NCBI GenBank assembly: GCA_027405735.1 | Contig: JAPEHQ010000011.1 | Location: 2,027,856-2,091,855, forward strand | Direction of reading: 5' to 3' | DNA: 64,000 nucleotides | Source: Mucor racemosus | Lineage: Eukaryota; Mucoromycota; Mucoromycetes; Mucorales; Mucoraceae | Part shown: positions 32,022 through 44,887 of the stretch, piece by piece | Layout of the letters: the number at the start of each line of letters is the position of its first letter | Position numbering within the stretch: position 1 is the stretch's first letter | Translations under genes and position numbers: made by a program | Notes under the pieces: model-generated | What the model saw: the letters and a program-made list of their open reading frames with translations, nothing else | What the model was told of the DNA's origin: nothing | The model's database searches: none

Positions 32022-34325
32022 ATGTCACATCAAAGTCAACTAGAATCTATTAATCAAGAGATTGAGTCAATAGATGCTTCTATTGCTATATTAAAGGCTG
32101 ATAGAAATGATCTAGTTGAAAGAAGAAGCAAATTATTAGACACAATGGCTCAAAGAGCAATCCAGACTAATCAACAAGAAGATTCGACACAATATGATTC
32201 TACAAATTTCCCATGGTCTGCTGAATTAAAAATGCTTGCAAAAGATTATTTCAATATATCCTCCTTTAGAAGCCTTCAACTACCAATTCTTAATGCAGCA
32301 TTAGACCAGAAACGCGACCTGTTTGTGGTTTTACCTACAGGTGGTGGCAAATCGTTATGCTATCAGTTGCCTGCATTATTAGAGGATGGATTCACACTTG
32401 TTATTTCTCCTTTGGTTTCTTTAATCAAAGATCAAGTTTATTATTTACAAGAAGCTAATATTCCTGCTGCTTATTTAACTGGATCATCAACTAAAGAAGA
32501 CGTAAATTTAATTCAAAGTGGCATGGTGCCAAACAAGAACGAAGCTACACCATTCAAATTATTATATGTAACACCAGAAAAAGTTGCTAAAAGTAAACGA
32601 TTCATGGCAAAACTCAACAAGGCTTATGATGCTGGTATGCTCACAAGAATTGTTGTTGATGAGGCGCATTGCTGTTCACAACAAGGACATGATTTTAGGT
32701 AGATTTTAATGTTTAATTGTTCCTGAATTAATGAATTAATGCTCTTTTGTTATATAGACCTGATTACAAGCAATTGAATATATTAAGAGTAAACTCATTA
32801 CAAGTTGAAATGTGCATAAATTAATACAATATCTACGTAGACAGTGTTCCCAAAGACAAAAATCATGGCATTAACAGCTACATGCCCATGGTCAGTAATG
32901 AAAGATGTCATGAGAATATTAAACATGAAACAACCACAAGTTCAATATGGTACAATTGTATTTAGTGCGCCACTTTATAGTAATGTGTTTTATCCTTTTT
33001 GTTTAGTCTGTTTTTGTTTACTCGTTCTATTTAGGACCAAATCTTGTGTACAGTGTAATACAACGACCGGATTCAGCGGATGCAACGATCCGACACATCA
33101 CTGACTGGATATTAGAAAATTATAGAAACCAATCTGGAATCATTTATTGTTTAAGTAAAAAAGATACCGAAGTGGTTGCACGAAATATCTATAAAGAAAG
33201 TAAAGGAAAGATCAGATGCGGAACATATCATGCAGACATGGATGAAGAAGACAAGGAAATGATTCATCAAAATTGGAGAAATGGTTCAGTTCAAGTGATT
33301 ATTGCTACAATTGCATTTGGTATGGGTATAAATCATTTAGAAACAAGATTTATTATACATCATTGCATGTCAAAATCAATTGAGGGTTATTATCAAGAAA
33401 GCGGTAGAGCTGGACGTGATGGTGAAACTGCACAATGTATAATCTATTATCGTGGTACAGATGGTAATATAAAAGTATAAATATGAAAACAAAGTGATGT
33501 TTCACTCACATTATAATATAGCCATGAGATTATCTTCACTTGTTGTAGGCGAAGTGAGTGGGCAAACAGGATGTAAGTTATCATATTGCACTATAACGAA
33601 ATCATCTAATTTTCTCTGACAGTATATGAAATGGTCAAATACGCTCAAAACTATAAAACATGTCGCAAAGTATTGTTTGAAAAGTACTTTTCATTGGACT
33701 CCTCCTCCTCCTCTTCGGAAGATGCGTTAGTAAATAAGATTACACCTGATCAACCTTGTGGCATTTGTGATAATTGTACAAGACCCAAAGATCAAGTCGC
33801 AGTAGAAAATATCCATACAATTGCTGAAACCATCATTCGATTGTGTATCGTTTTACAACAACATAACGACAGAGTGACAATGCCTAAATTAGTTCAAATG
33901 TTATTAGGACGAGGATTAGGAACTATCAAGTCTCGCGTTTTAAATGACAAGGATATACAGGTTCCAATTCGTAAATACAATGAATATGTAGGTAGCATTC
34001 ATTACTATAATACGATATCTCATTCTTTACATGTAGGATATCGAACGAATCATTAATCATTTACTCTCGGAAGGCTATTTAAATCAAGACTTTTTATTTA
34101 CGGCTTATTCTACAATCACGTAAGATGATAAAATCGACTTGTAACTTTTTTTTTTACTGATCTGCAATTATTAGATATATTATTGTTGGCCCATTAGGTG
34201 GTGATCTACTTGTGAATCCAAGTATGGCTGTTGAATTCAGCTTTCTCAAGAGCACAATGCCTTTACCAAAGAAGCGTAAAATCATGGCCCCTTCTACTAG
34301 CGAAGTTATTGATTTAAGTGATTAA
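32022..34325 (+). CDS. RecQ-family DNA helicase
   Basis: Eight exons (32022-32698, 32758-32788, 32841-32979, 33035-33463, 33522-33572, 33623-33987, 34037-34119, 34175-34325) join in frame to 641 codons; exon 2 is only 31 bases. An N-terminal coiled coil precedes the helicase core: Walker A LPTGGGKSLCYQLP, DEAH box VVDEAHCCSQQGHDFRPDY (with the RecQ aromatic-rich loop), MALTATCPW, GIIYCLSKKDTE, YHADMD, IIATIAFGMGI and ESGRAGRDG. A zinc-binding region follows (TCRKVLF ... CGICDNC), then a winged-helix-like region (DIERIINHLLSEGYL). The order and size resemble the RECQL (RecQ1) branch more than Sgs1/BLM, as there is no long N-terminus or HRDC. It unwinds DNA 3'-5' during repair and replication in the nucleus. 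An alternative Met lies at 32019. The C-terminal KKRK may be a nuclear signal. Confidence 0.94.
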
Positions 34326-34610
34326 TAACCATATACTATTTTAATAAAGTAAACCGCCTTCTATTGTCTTTATATTTGTGAAACAACAGAAGAAGGTTTA
34401 TATTTCCCCCAACAGTTTTTAATCCGGGAGTCAGCAGGTAAATGGAAAGAGAATGCCATATAAATAATATACACACGCAAAAAAAAAAAGGGGGCAACAA
34501 TAATAAATAACAAGTTGATCATTTCCGAATACTGTGCCTTTTTCCTTCTTCTTTTCCTTCTTCTTTTTATTCCTTATTTCCTCTCGTTATTTACTATTTA
34601 CCAAAACAAA

Positions 34611-36217
34611 ATGCTTGCTTCTGATTTTAATAAAAGCAAATTGCGACCAAGACTCAAGGTTGTTTCAACTAAATACTCTCAATCAACACCCACAACACAT
34701 TTATATCAGGAAGACATTGACCCACCTTATTCTCCTGCTGACTCAACATCCTCATTTATATCCTCTGTATCTGGCATTGCTGAGAAATCAGCATCAGAAT
34801 TAGGTTCGTTACTTAAAAATGCGTATAAATCTCTCAGAGAAAAAGAGAAAAGTAAGTGATAAAAAGCCAAATTTTGCATTAAATTAGTTGCTCATTAGTG
34901 TGCATACATACAGATTTGTTATTAGCTGCAGAAATAGGGAAATCTCTGTTAGAGCATAATCAAAATTTAAAATCTGATTATGACAAATTATTACAAAATG
35001 CAAAAAATTGTCAATTTGATACTAGAAATGACCAAGAATATGAAAACAACATGCGACTAATTTCAAGTAAAAAAGCGTATGATACCATAATTGAATCACT
35101 TGAACGTAAAAATCAAGACCTTGAACATATGTTGGAACATACACAACAGCATTCTGAAGCAACCAATCAAAATAATTTACAAAAACAACGAAGACTAGAA
35201 GCAGAAATTGAAATTTTAAGAAATAATCTGGACATTGCTGCACAAAAGATACAAGATTTGGAAGAAAGTAGACATTTTAAACAAGAAAGAGCAAAGCAAT
35301 TAGACGAGAAAAAAGATTACGAACAAAGACAAACTGAAGATTTAGAATTACTGGAAGAATTAACCACCAAAATGGAAGAGCTATTCATTGAAAACAAACA
35401 TTTACAATTATCAAAGAAAGCTGTTGAAGAGAAATTGATTATTTCATTAAGGGACTTAGATTCTCTTCGTAATGATTTTGAAAACTTTGAATTAACAAAT
35501 CAATGCTATGAACAATTACAAGAAGCGTTTGAAAAACAAACAACTCACATCAGAGAACTAAATGATAGCTTAGAAGATCACAGACTTGTATTATCAAGAT
35601 TACGCGATAAAGGATTATGGTCTCCTCAACAATCAAATACACCCAGCGTATCTGGTCATCACTCTGTATTTTCCACATGCGTCTCAAAGCAAAGTCTCAT
35701 GGGTGAATTAGAAAATGCTTGGTCCAAGAATTGCTTAATCAAAAGTAAATCTGATAGCAATCTATCAACATTATCCAGTAAATTATTTGACCTAGCCAAT
35801 ATGACAGAACGCAACCTCACCTCATTTTATACCGCTCCTACTGATTATGCTTTTGGCACCATTCTTTCTACCATGGGTATCGATGATCATAGTATGTTGG
35901 ATGAAGCAGAGCACTTTTTATCATCGTCAACTTGCACTGATGAATTATTTGGACCTGAAGGCAATATTAGTATTTATAAAGAAGTTGATTTATACCCCAA
36001 TTATCGTTCATTACCTGCCATGATAACAACAACAACAACTAAATCACAATATGAAGATCAACCCAAGAAAGGTCTAATCAATCACATCATGTTTCAAATT
36101 CGTTATTTGTTTCGTTCTATTTTTCGTTGGTGCCGATTTGCAATCATTTTAACAACTGCCATCTTTATTAATTTATGGAAAGGCCCTGAATTACTTTTGG
36201 AAAAGCAATATTGCTAA
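34611..36217 (+). CDS. Tail-anchored coiled-coil protein with a BICD/Spindly-like CC1 box
   Basis: Two exons (34611-34851, 34914-36217) give 514 codons. A Ser/Pro-rich leader leads to LLLAAEIGKSLLEHNQNLKSD at about residues 82-102. This fits the AAxxG CC1 box by which BICD, BICDL, HAP1/TRAK and Spindly adaptors bind dynein light intermediate chain. A long coiled coil follows to about residue 320. LFIEN near residue 240 is a possible, weaker match to the Spindly (dynactin) motif. The last 45 residues hold a basic stretch and a hydrophobic segment (WCRFAIILTTAIFINLW), then a short polar end, as in a tail-anchored membrane protein. I infer an organelle-bound dynein adaptor; known filamentous fungal adaptors are Hook proteins. 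The ATG at 34611 follows ACCAAAACAAA; an in-frame upstream ATG at 34515 would add an unlikely hydrophobic leader. Confidence 0.72.
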
Positions 36218-37689
36218 TACTGTTTAGAAGCCTCTCTTTTTGCACATATACACAAACCCATTTTTTTCTTTCCTTAGCATTTTCTCTTTCTTTTTACCAG
36301 CAGACTTCACGTTCACATGAACTAATGTATTCATATGCATATATATATACTGTATATATATATATATATATTTTCCTTTTGAAATCACAAACCCTCTTTT
36401 CTTTTTTTCAACCACTCATTCCTCCCCTCACACTCACACAAAAACTGTAATTTTATATGACAAATACATAATAAAAATATTAAAAATTTTAATAACATTC
36501 AGTGCTTATTAAAACCAACATGTTATTACAAACATAAATTCATGCGTTTGCATCTCAAGAATAGGGGTATATAACAAGTACTTGATGTTGTGTAACATAA
36601 AGAATCACAAATGATGATGGAATATTACTACAATAAAGAAGAGGCAGATCATTATATAACAATAATATGGAATATAAACAAGAACTATTGCAACCACTAA
36701 ATCATACTGCCAAAAAATGAACAGAAAAAAAAAGCATGTACATCATAATTTAGCTGCGGGTATGTTATCTAGTAGAATGTGGCATTGTTTACAAGCAATA
36801 TGTAATGTTATGTATGCACATCAAAAAGTAGTACAAACATAAACTTTTTGATTTTGATTGTGATATTTTCAATTATTTATGTACCTACTGATGAGAGATA
36901 TTCAACATTTCTCCTATAGTATACACCAATAAAAATGGTCAGTGCTAATTATAATTTACGCCATGTACAACAGACGTATTATTTCGATAATAAAACATTC
37001 CATGTCTATTTTTAAATAAAGGTCATTCAATTACTATATATTTGAGTATGGTATTATTGATTGAGCATATGCATATGCTGCAATCATGATGATTGTGTAG
37101 GTTTACAAGAATCATATATTTTAACAAAAAAGGAGAAATAGCTCTGTATCTCAACACACCATGTCTACCCCAGAGAGGTGCCACACCCGTTCAAATTATG
37201 CTGCAGTGCATTGAAAAATAGACAAATAAAATACCAAATTTACCTTAAGTGAACTACCTATACGATTTTATGGTTATTTGTATAGTTGATATGGTATTCA
37301 TGGCCATATTACGCACATATGCGAAGGGTAGTCTTCCAGTTGATGTTTCACATGTAATTTATCATAAATAGCTTAAAATATAGAGCTCATTAATAATTGA
37401 ATGATTTATTTAGAGAGGTAGATATACAATATTGATAATATACTAAAGCTTCATGTACAATTTAAAAATATTCTAGCGGTATATGTTATTCAGTATTATC
37501 CCAATGTTATGTAAATCATGAATTTATTTCACTCATTAAAAGGTTCTGCGTACACTCTCTCCACAATAAATCTCTAAATTAAGTATCTACCATATGCAAT
37601 GCTATTAGCATAAGGTTACAAAATAAGAATTCTGTTGCAATAGTACATTCTCTCTATAGATCATTGGTATCTGTCTGAAAATAAAAGAG
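36218..37689. other. Long intergenic stretch, nothing recognised
   Basis: AT-rich with no gene-like ORF. A CT-rich stretch and an interrupted TATATA run lie at 36230-36370, in the 3' region of the upstream gene. No repeat matches elsewhere in the window were noticed. Confidence 0.5.
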
Positions 37690-38539
37690 TTAATGTCAGA
37701 ATATAAGTGCATTGCCCTAACATTGACCAAGATTGGCCTAGAATTGATTATAAAAAATTAGCATCTAAATTAAGGTGTTAATGTTTTGTTTAAAGCAAAC
37801 ATAGATCCAACTAAAAGCTATTCTGAAGTTTTTGTTTCAGCGAAAAATATTGATTTTTCGTCGAGATAATCAAAATAATAACTCATATTACAGTTTAACC
37901 CTATCGTAACTGGGTTTCAAAATTGATCTGACAAATCGACCAGAAAATGATCAAAAAAACAAAATTGCTTGATGACTCATGAACTGTAAAGTAAGTTGAA
38001 TTAGCTCATTAAATGGTTTTTTTACAGTTTTAAATTTTGCATCCACCGAAACAAAATTCAAACAAATGCTTCACATTAAATTTTGCATAAAATGCCATTA
38101 AATTTTTGGAGGTTTTTCGAAGATACGCATCGTTTTTTATAAACATGCTTCAAAAATAATTTTTTCAAATAATGCATGACTAAATAACCTATCGATCGAG
38201 CCATTGGTGGACCTTCTAGCTGCATTTTTCGTAGAGAAAACGAGATTTTTGTTACTTTTTTTTCAAATCCAGAATTTGGGATGGGGGTATACAAGGGAAA
38301 ATTTGGAGGTAGAATCGAAGGTATCTCTTTGCATACATTTTTGAGGATATCTCCACGAAAAATCGATGTTTTGAAAAAAACTAAATTGGGTCCGAGAGAG
38401 CTCAACGAGGTTAATAACATGAATGTAGAAAAACACCGCTCAATTTAACGAATATTTTGAAATCTACTACAACAGTGTCAAAAAAAATGAAATAAAAAAA
38501 AGGTATTCAGAATTTTTTCATATTAAAATGTGTTATAAG
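37690..38539 (-). repeat. Dispersed repeat U, copy 2 (left part)
   Basis: Reverse copy of 2390-3245. The hAT element was inserted into it at GTTATAAG, and the remainder continues at 44895-45110. Confidence 0.75.
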
Positions 38540-38548
38540 TAGTATTGG

Positions 38549-38832
38549 AGTCGAGCCTTTCGAGTCGAGTCGAGTCGAGTTTTACTCGAGCCTGCGAGCC
38601 AACTCGAGATTGCATAAACAAAGCTCGCGAGCCTCGAGTCGAGTCGAGCTACTAATCGAGCTGTTCGAGCTGTCGAGTTTTCCTCGAGCTGTCGAGTTTT
38701 TCTCGAGTTGTCGAGTTTTCTCGAGCTGTCGAGTTTTTTCGAGTCATCGAGTTTCCTTCGAGTTGTCGAGTTTTTCTCGAGTTCTCGAGTTTTTCTCGAG
38801 TTCTCGAGTTTTCTTCGAGCTTTCGAGTTTTT
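38549..38832. repeat. Left subterminal TCGAG array of hAT element
   Basis: Dozens of TCGAG/CTCGAG words, with a recurring ~20-base unit CTCGAGTTGTCGAGTTTTTC. The unit has the same orientation here as in the right array, although the element ends are inverted. These are probable transposase-binding sites. Confidence 0.85.
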
Positions 38833-39167
38833 ATTTATTTACACGCATATAATGAATCAAATTATCACTATAATAATTCATAGCACTAATCCTCATTCCA
38901 AATGTTCCTATAATCAATACTGCAAGGAAATCATTCCATTATTCCTTGTAGAATTATCTGTCTTTCTTCCCCTTTATATCCTTATTTATATCCTTAATAA
39001 ATATCTAATTTATAAATAAGAACACCAACCTTCCTTCAACCAATGTTCATCAATATCTCTAATATTAAAAATCACATTATTTTGACCATAATATTTGACC
39101 AAGAGCACACTTCATTATAATGCAGATAAGCTGGTTTGAATCATCATAAGGAGCTTTTATACAAAAG

Positions 39168-39741
39168 TTATTTATTGAGACTTTATATAGTTAAAATTAA
39201 TGTAAAAAGTATTGTTTACTAAGATGTATTGAATGTAGATTGATATAGCTTGTAATGAGCACAATTATCTTTTGGCCAACACTTACTATTTTTAAATGTA
39301 GATAATATAGGAATAGATGTATTTTATAATAATTGGAAGTTGCCCTACTGTATGATTTACTGAAGAGATACAGTATAATAAAGTGATAAAAAATGAGAGC
39401 AGATATCTTCACTCATCAAGTTCAATATCTGTTTTGACATTTGCATATTTCTATGAGCTGTGCAATTGAAATTGAAACTAATTCATGCATTGCTGAAACA
39501 GCATGTAATGTGAATTATCGCATAGCTATTGGAATTATGTGATAAGATCTAATGGAAAGGGATCCATTAAATGTGACAATAATAATGAATGCTTATGGAA
39601 ATAAAATGTTGTTTCGATGGTAATACTGTATTGTTATAAGTTATGTTTCATTGTTAGTTCCTGGATTACAGGAATCAGTTACTAAACAATAGAATTTACT
39701 AGACTTGTCTGTATTTAGAATATTGTAATTCTGATAGATCC
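39168..39741 (-). mobile_element. Solo LTR, family 3, copy b, inside hAT
   Basis: Related to 49862-50170 but with a ~260-base internal block missing there. The outer bases have drifted (TT..CC instead of TG..CA), and the flanks AAAAG/AGAAG are a one-mismatch duplication. Reversed, its ends match the Ty3 LTR ends (GGATCTATCAGAATTAC...). Confidence 0.72.
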
Positions 39742-40327
39742 AGAAGCATTTGTTCCATGCAACGTGAGGCACATGCCAGGTGTCAAAAATACACAAATAG
39801 GATAGTTCATAGTATATTCGCGACAAATAATGAAAGAGTTTTTTAATGCGATCAATGCAACAACAATCAACAACAGACGATCGAATAATTGTTACTATGG
39901 AAGTTTATTATTTGTTTCAGTTCAAATGTTAATTCCATACTAAATTTATGGAGATTATGTATAGCCTCAAGATATTTGTATAAAAAATGGATTTGTTTAC
40001 GAACAACTTAATAACCTTTTTATTAGTCATTCTGTAAATCACTCAATAATTTTAGTTTTACATTTGGCATTTCTGGCAAATCTATTGGCTACCAACAATA
40101 ACCAATATCGATCAACAAATATATAATTTCTGTTCATTCAAAGTACTCAATTTACCCAAGTATCATAATAATAAAGTCAAGGTAACTGTAAATTATGCTT
40201 ATTTCATGTCGAAAATGAAGAGCATGTTAGATGCATCCTACTAATTGGTCTCTATTCTACATTTTCGCGGTATTAATTATTAATGCACAGGTTACTGGGT
40301 AAAATAATTTCATATGCGGTACGTATG

Positions 40328-40811
40328 TGAAGTGAACTAAGCTAGATTCCCATCATAAAATACCTAAATTAAATGTCATCTCATTGAAACCATGCTATCA
40401 AAGATAAGACTGTATAATAAATAGACAATTACATGAAGATAGCAAGGGTATAATACTCGAATAAGAGATGTTAAAATACTAAAGTAATATAGGATATCCC
40501 AAATAAAGAATACAAAAAGTACATGCTTATCGAGTAGAACAAGTAAGAGCTGTTCTGAAAGCATGATTGACAAACTATATTTAAAACACCGTTCTTGATT
40601 CACCAAATCAGCAACCAAACAACCCAACATTTATACTCAAAATTAATGGAATTGTTGGCAATTGCAATACAATTGCCAGATAGTAAATAAACACCAAATA
40701 ATATAAATAGAGACGTAGAATAACCATTTTATTGCACATTATCCATACTTTAATAAAGAATGATTTTAACAGTATTCTTTATCGCTTTTTTACATCATTA
40801 TTTCACTGCAG
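40328..40811 (+). mobile_element. Solo LTR, family 2, copy b, inside hAT (TSD GTATG)
   Basis: Starts TGAAGTGAACTAAGC and ends TTTCACTGCA, flanked by GTATG at 40323-40327 and 40812-40816. Sister of 15814-16307. Confidence 0.88.
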
Positions 40812-41059
40812 TATGTACTGTGTACCCTACTTATGCTCCTAAACCTTGTTTATAAGTAGAATAAGAGAATGGGCTTATCATATGATTGATGGTTGGAAAT
40901 GGTTAACTTAATTTCTTTTTGTTTGACATTTAATTAAAACTTCAATTGGTGCTCAAATTTAAGATTATTATACTTATTATTTAGTATGCATAATGCATAA
41001 ATGAATAAATCAAATGCAAATTAAGTTACTGCTGATTATTTTTTTTAATATACAGTAAA

Positions 41060-41437
41060 TGATGTATCATCTTTAAACCGGATCATGTCAAATCCAAAAA
41101 AGTAAACAGTAACAGATTCGGAACCGGAAGTTACTTAATTGAATATTAACTATACCATGCTCCTAAAAGCATGGTATAGAAGCATGGTATAGAAGCATGG
41201 TATAGAGGCATGGTATAGAGGCATGGTACAAAAGCATAACACGCCAGTGCGATATTCCAACATGATATATCAGCATAACACACTAATATTAAATAACATC
41301 TAAACTACCTTATCACATCATTAATTCCCCAAATCAAATAGTATATAAACCCTATTAATTTCATTCCAATAAACGATATCTCTTTACTTGATTAAATTTC
41401 TAGTTTTTATTTAACCTAAACATATTCTGGTAAGTCA
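41060..41437 (+). mobile_element. Solo LTR, family 5, copy c, just upstream of hAT transposase
   Basis: Starts TGATGTATCATCTTTAAACC and ends TTCTGGTAAGTCA. The flanks GTAAA/ATAAA are a near duplication. It holds a tandem array of a 14-base unit (AAGCATGGTATAGA, five imperfect copies at 41168-41236). It lies only 112 bases before the transposase start codon, in the same orientation, and contains GTATATAAACC, so it could act as a promoter. Confidence 0.78.
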
Positions 41438-41549
41438 ATAAATAAGAGTGCTGTTCATAACATTAGAACTCGACATAGAAGCTAATAAATCACTTTACAT
41501 TACTTTAATCAAGCATATCTTAAATTAATTCGCTTGAACAAATTTAAAA

Positions 41550-44400
41550 ATGAGTTCGTACAACAGTTCAAGTCAAATGAGTATCGAAGATGATCGTGGT
41601 TCAACAACAGCTATGACAAACTATATGAATCAAAATATGTCGCTTGATGAGCATATTGAAGACTTAAATAACTTGGCATATTCTCACAACCAAGTCAGCC
41701 ACGAATCTTTAATGTGTGAAAATGACAATACAAAATTACTTACCATACCAATAAGCGGATGCCACATACTATACCAGACGGAATACAAGAAACAACAAAG
41801 TGAGGCTGACAATAGTGCTTGGTGGTTTCTCTACTGCTACGGTGTACCCTTAAATAAAAATCTCTATTGTACCTTTAACAGACGCGAGACTGGTGGTTGT
41901 ATGGCGGTTTATAAGTCTGGAAAAACTAGCTCCACATCTGCGCTTCGTAGGCATTTGGAAAAAAAACATAATGTTACTGACATTATAAGTATGTAATTGC
42001 CAAATACTTGACGTTGTAATGTTCAATTTCTAATTTTTTACAATTTTAGATCAAGACCTTCAAATTCAAGTGAAGACTCAGTTGGATACATTAAACTTAC
42101 ATTTTGACGACATTTCCGATCAGCTAAATTACAGACATGATTTTATCATGGAAAAGCTAATAAATTATAGCCCTAACGCCACCTGTATTTCAAACCTCGG
42201 CTCTCGTTCAGCATGCAAATTGCCTTTTAAACAAGATATATTTAACCAACTGGTGCTTAAATTTGTCATTGACAAACAGCTTCCATTAAGTTTTTTTGAC
42301 CAATGCAATACTATGCAAGATCTTCTTGATTTCTGTGCTCGAAGTAGAGACCTTAGCGTTTTGAAGACTATTAAATTACCATTAAAAGGCACAGTTAAAA
42401 CAAATGTCATTGATTATTATACTGAAATGAAGCTTAAGGTTGCCACACTACTTCAAGGAGAGCAATATATATCATTAACTACAGATGTTTGGACAGCACC
42501 TACTGGTAATAATATATACTAAACTTACTTTCAAAAAGTTCCTGAAACTAAAGTTTGTCATAGGTGGTAGTTTTCTGTCGCTTACAGCACATTATATTGA
42601 TAAAAAAACATGGGCACCAGTGCAATTAACATTAGGATTGGTAGATTTAGGCAACTCGTCGCATACAGGTATTAGAAATATAGTATATTGTAATTGCTTC
42701 AATTCTAATCTTTATTGTTGTATGGCAACAGGAGATGTTCTGGCTGAAAAAATTGTACAAATACTAAATTCTTATGGCAGTAAAGTGCTAAATTCAGTAT
42801 TCACCATTACATGTGATAATGCATCTAATAACAAGTCAATGTGCAAGAAGATAGACGAGCTGGTTAAACAAAGAAATGAGGAATGCACCAAGTTTCGTGC
42901 CGATGAAGGACAATTGCCTTGTTTCAACCATATAATCAATCTTGTTTCTCACAACTTTCTTAAATGCTTAAAATCAGCACCAACTGAGAACTCCAATTCT
43001 AGTAATGACACTTCGATAATCAACAAGCTTCGCGACGGATTAAAAAGAATAAAGCATCACAGTAATTTAAAAGTCGCATTTGAAGAATATTGTCAGAGGT
43101 ACAATATGCCTAAATTAGCCCCCATCATCGATTGTCCTACCAGGTGGAACTCAAGCCATGCTATGATTAAGCGATTTCTTAAAGTTAAAAACGCATACAA
43201 TTATGCTATCAATTTAGATGAATATGCTAGAGAAAATTACTACTTGAATCCTGAAGAAATCAAGTTCCTGGCCAGTGTCGAAAAATTGTTGTTGAGATTT
43301 TATGTTGCAACAAATTGGCTGAGCACTCAGAGGTAAATATCAAAAATTAATACATATAATCGTATGTAATAATATAGTAAAAATTAACGATACTGTACAT
43401 CCATAGTCATACCACAATGAATAGGACAATACCTTTATTCAACAATTTGTTTGACTTGCTATTGGAGTTCAGAGAAGAGCATGAGTATGATGCTGAATTA
43501 ACAAACGCCGTTGATGAAGCAGTAGAAAAATTGTCAAAATACTATCGTAAAACAGATGAAAGTCCCGTATATAGTATTGCAACAATGCTCGATCCAATGC
43601 TTAAATTCCATTATTGGACTGATGAAGATTGGGAGCATGATATTGCTGAAGAACAAAGAAATATTTGTAAGAAAGGATTCAAGGATTTTCTACGTATGAA
43701 ATATAATCAATTAGCGTCATCTCCAGCAGAAACAGAAACAACTACAAGAGCATCAGTAACAAGAGCATCAACATCAACAACAACATTAGCAGCAGCATCA
43801 TCATCATCGGCAACAACAGAGGTAGTAGAATCCAGTTTCTCCATCCAAGACGACAATGACAGCAATGAAGAGGATGACACAATTGTAATGTTCACAAAGA
43901 AAAGAAGAATTGCAAATGCTACAATTTATCCAAAAAAAAGAAATACTGGTGCTATCTGTGAACAGGAGGATGAATTTGTGAATAGGCATTACGACGAGTT
44001 AAAGGCGTATATTAACCTGGATGAGAAGGAAGATTTTCCAGCAGAAACCTTGACATTCCGTTATGACCCCAATACAGAATTTCAAGATGTAGACAATTTG
44101 CAAGAGTTTGGTTATGACCAAAGATTTGAAAATAATAACTTTACATCTAAAAATATTATTGACGGGTATCATTATACATCTAGACCTTTAACGTATTGGC
44201 AAAGAAACAAAAATGCATTCCCCTATTTGTCTGAATACGCCAGCATTTACTTAGCCATTCCATCAACCAGCGTTGCCTCCGAAAGACTGTTTTCAGTTGC
44301 AAAAAGAAGTATAAATAATCAAAGACCAAGATTAGACCCAGAATTGGGGGAAAAGCTTGTCCTTTTGAAAAAATGGGAAAGAGAGCTACTGCCTAACTGA
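41550..44400 (+). CDS. hAT transposase (BED zinc finger, hAT dimerisation domain)
   Basis: Five exons (41550-41988, 42050-42505, 42564-42668, 42732-43332, 43407-44400) join in frame to 864 codons with no stop. Exon 1 encodes a BED-like zinc finger (about residues 85-145: CYG..., CTF..GC, then RRHLEKKH). The RNase H-like catalytic core shows LTTDVWTAP, TITCDNASNN and CPTRWNSSHAMIKRF. The C-terminus has the hAT dimerisation block (YLAIPSTSVASERLFSVAKR ... RPRLDPE). The length and order fit an active-type hAT transposase. The protein should bind the subterminal arrays and excise the element by a hairpin mechanism known for the superfamily. A Ser/Thr/Ala-rich low-complexity insert lies at about residues 640-675. 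Confidence 0.93.
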
Positions 44401-44599
44401 TTTTATTTTATAATTGATTCATAGTTTTTTTTTTCTTTTTATATAAATAATAATTGATTGATGGTGTTCTTCTTTTTTAAACACAAATATTTTGACTAAT
44501 AAAAAATATATAATACAACAAAAAACAATTTGAAGGTACATTTTATGAAGCATAATTCGTTTACTAGTTTTTGATCTCAAGGGGGTTTTATTGAGCATT

Positions 44600-44887
44600 T
44601 CATGCGAGTTTAATCGAGCTTTATGCGAGTTGTCGAGTTATTCTCGAGTTGTCGAGTTTAACTCGAGTTGTCGAGTTTTGCTCGAGTTGTCGAGCTTTAT
44701 GCGAGTTGTCGAGTCTTTCTCGAGTTGTCGAGTTTTTCTCGAGTTGTCGAGTTTTTCTCGAGTTGCCGAGTTTTGTTCGAGCCTTCCTCGAGCTCTCGAG
44801 TTTCAGGAGACTGAAAAACTCGACTCGACTCGACTCGACTCGAGTAAAACTCGATCAAATTTTATCGAGCCAGCTCGACTCGTTGCC
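44600..44887. repeat. Right subterminal TCGAG array of hAT element
   Basis: At least eight copies of CTCGAGTTGTCGAGTTTTTC-like units, then the inverted ACTCGACTCGACTCGAC block that pairs with the left end (38549-38580). Confidence 0.85.

Noticed and set aside
38640..38830. CRISPR-like array appearance of the CTCGAG repeats
   Set aside because: Spacing is irregular, units are degenerate, there are no unique spacers, and the context is eukaryotic with hAT termini.
38610..38852. ORFs rich in SSRV/FEL repeats in the TCGAG arrays (also 38708-39019, 44591-44932, 44649-45011)
   Set aside because: They are translations of the ~20-base subterminal repeat in several frames, not proteins.
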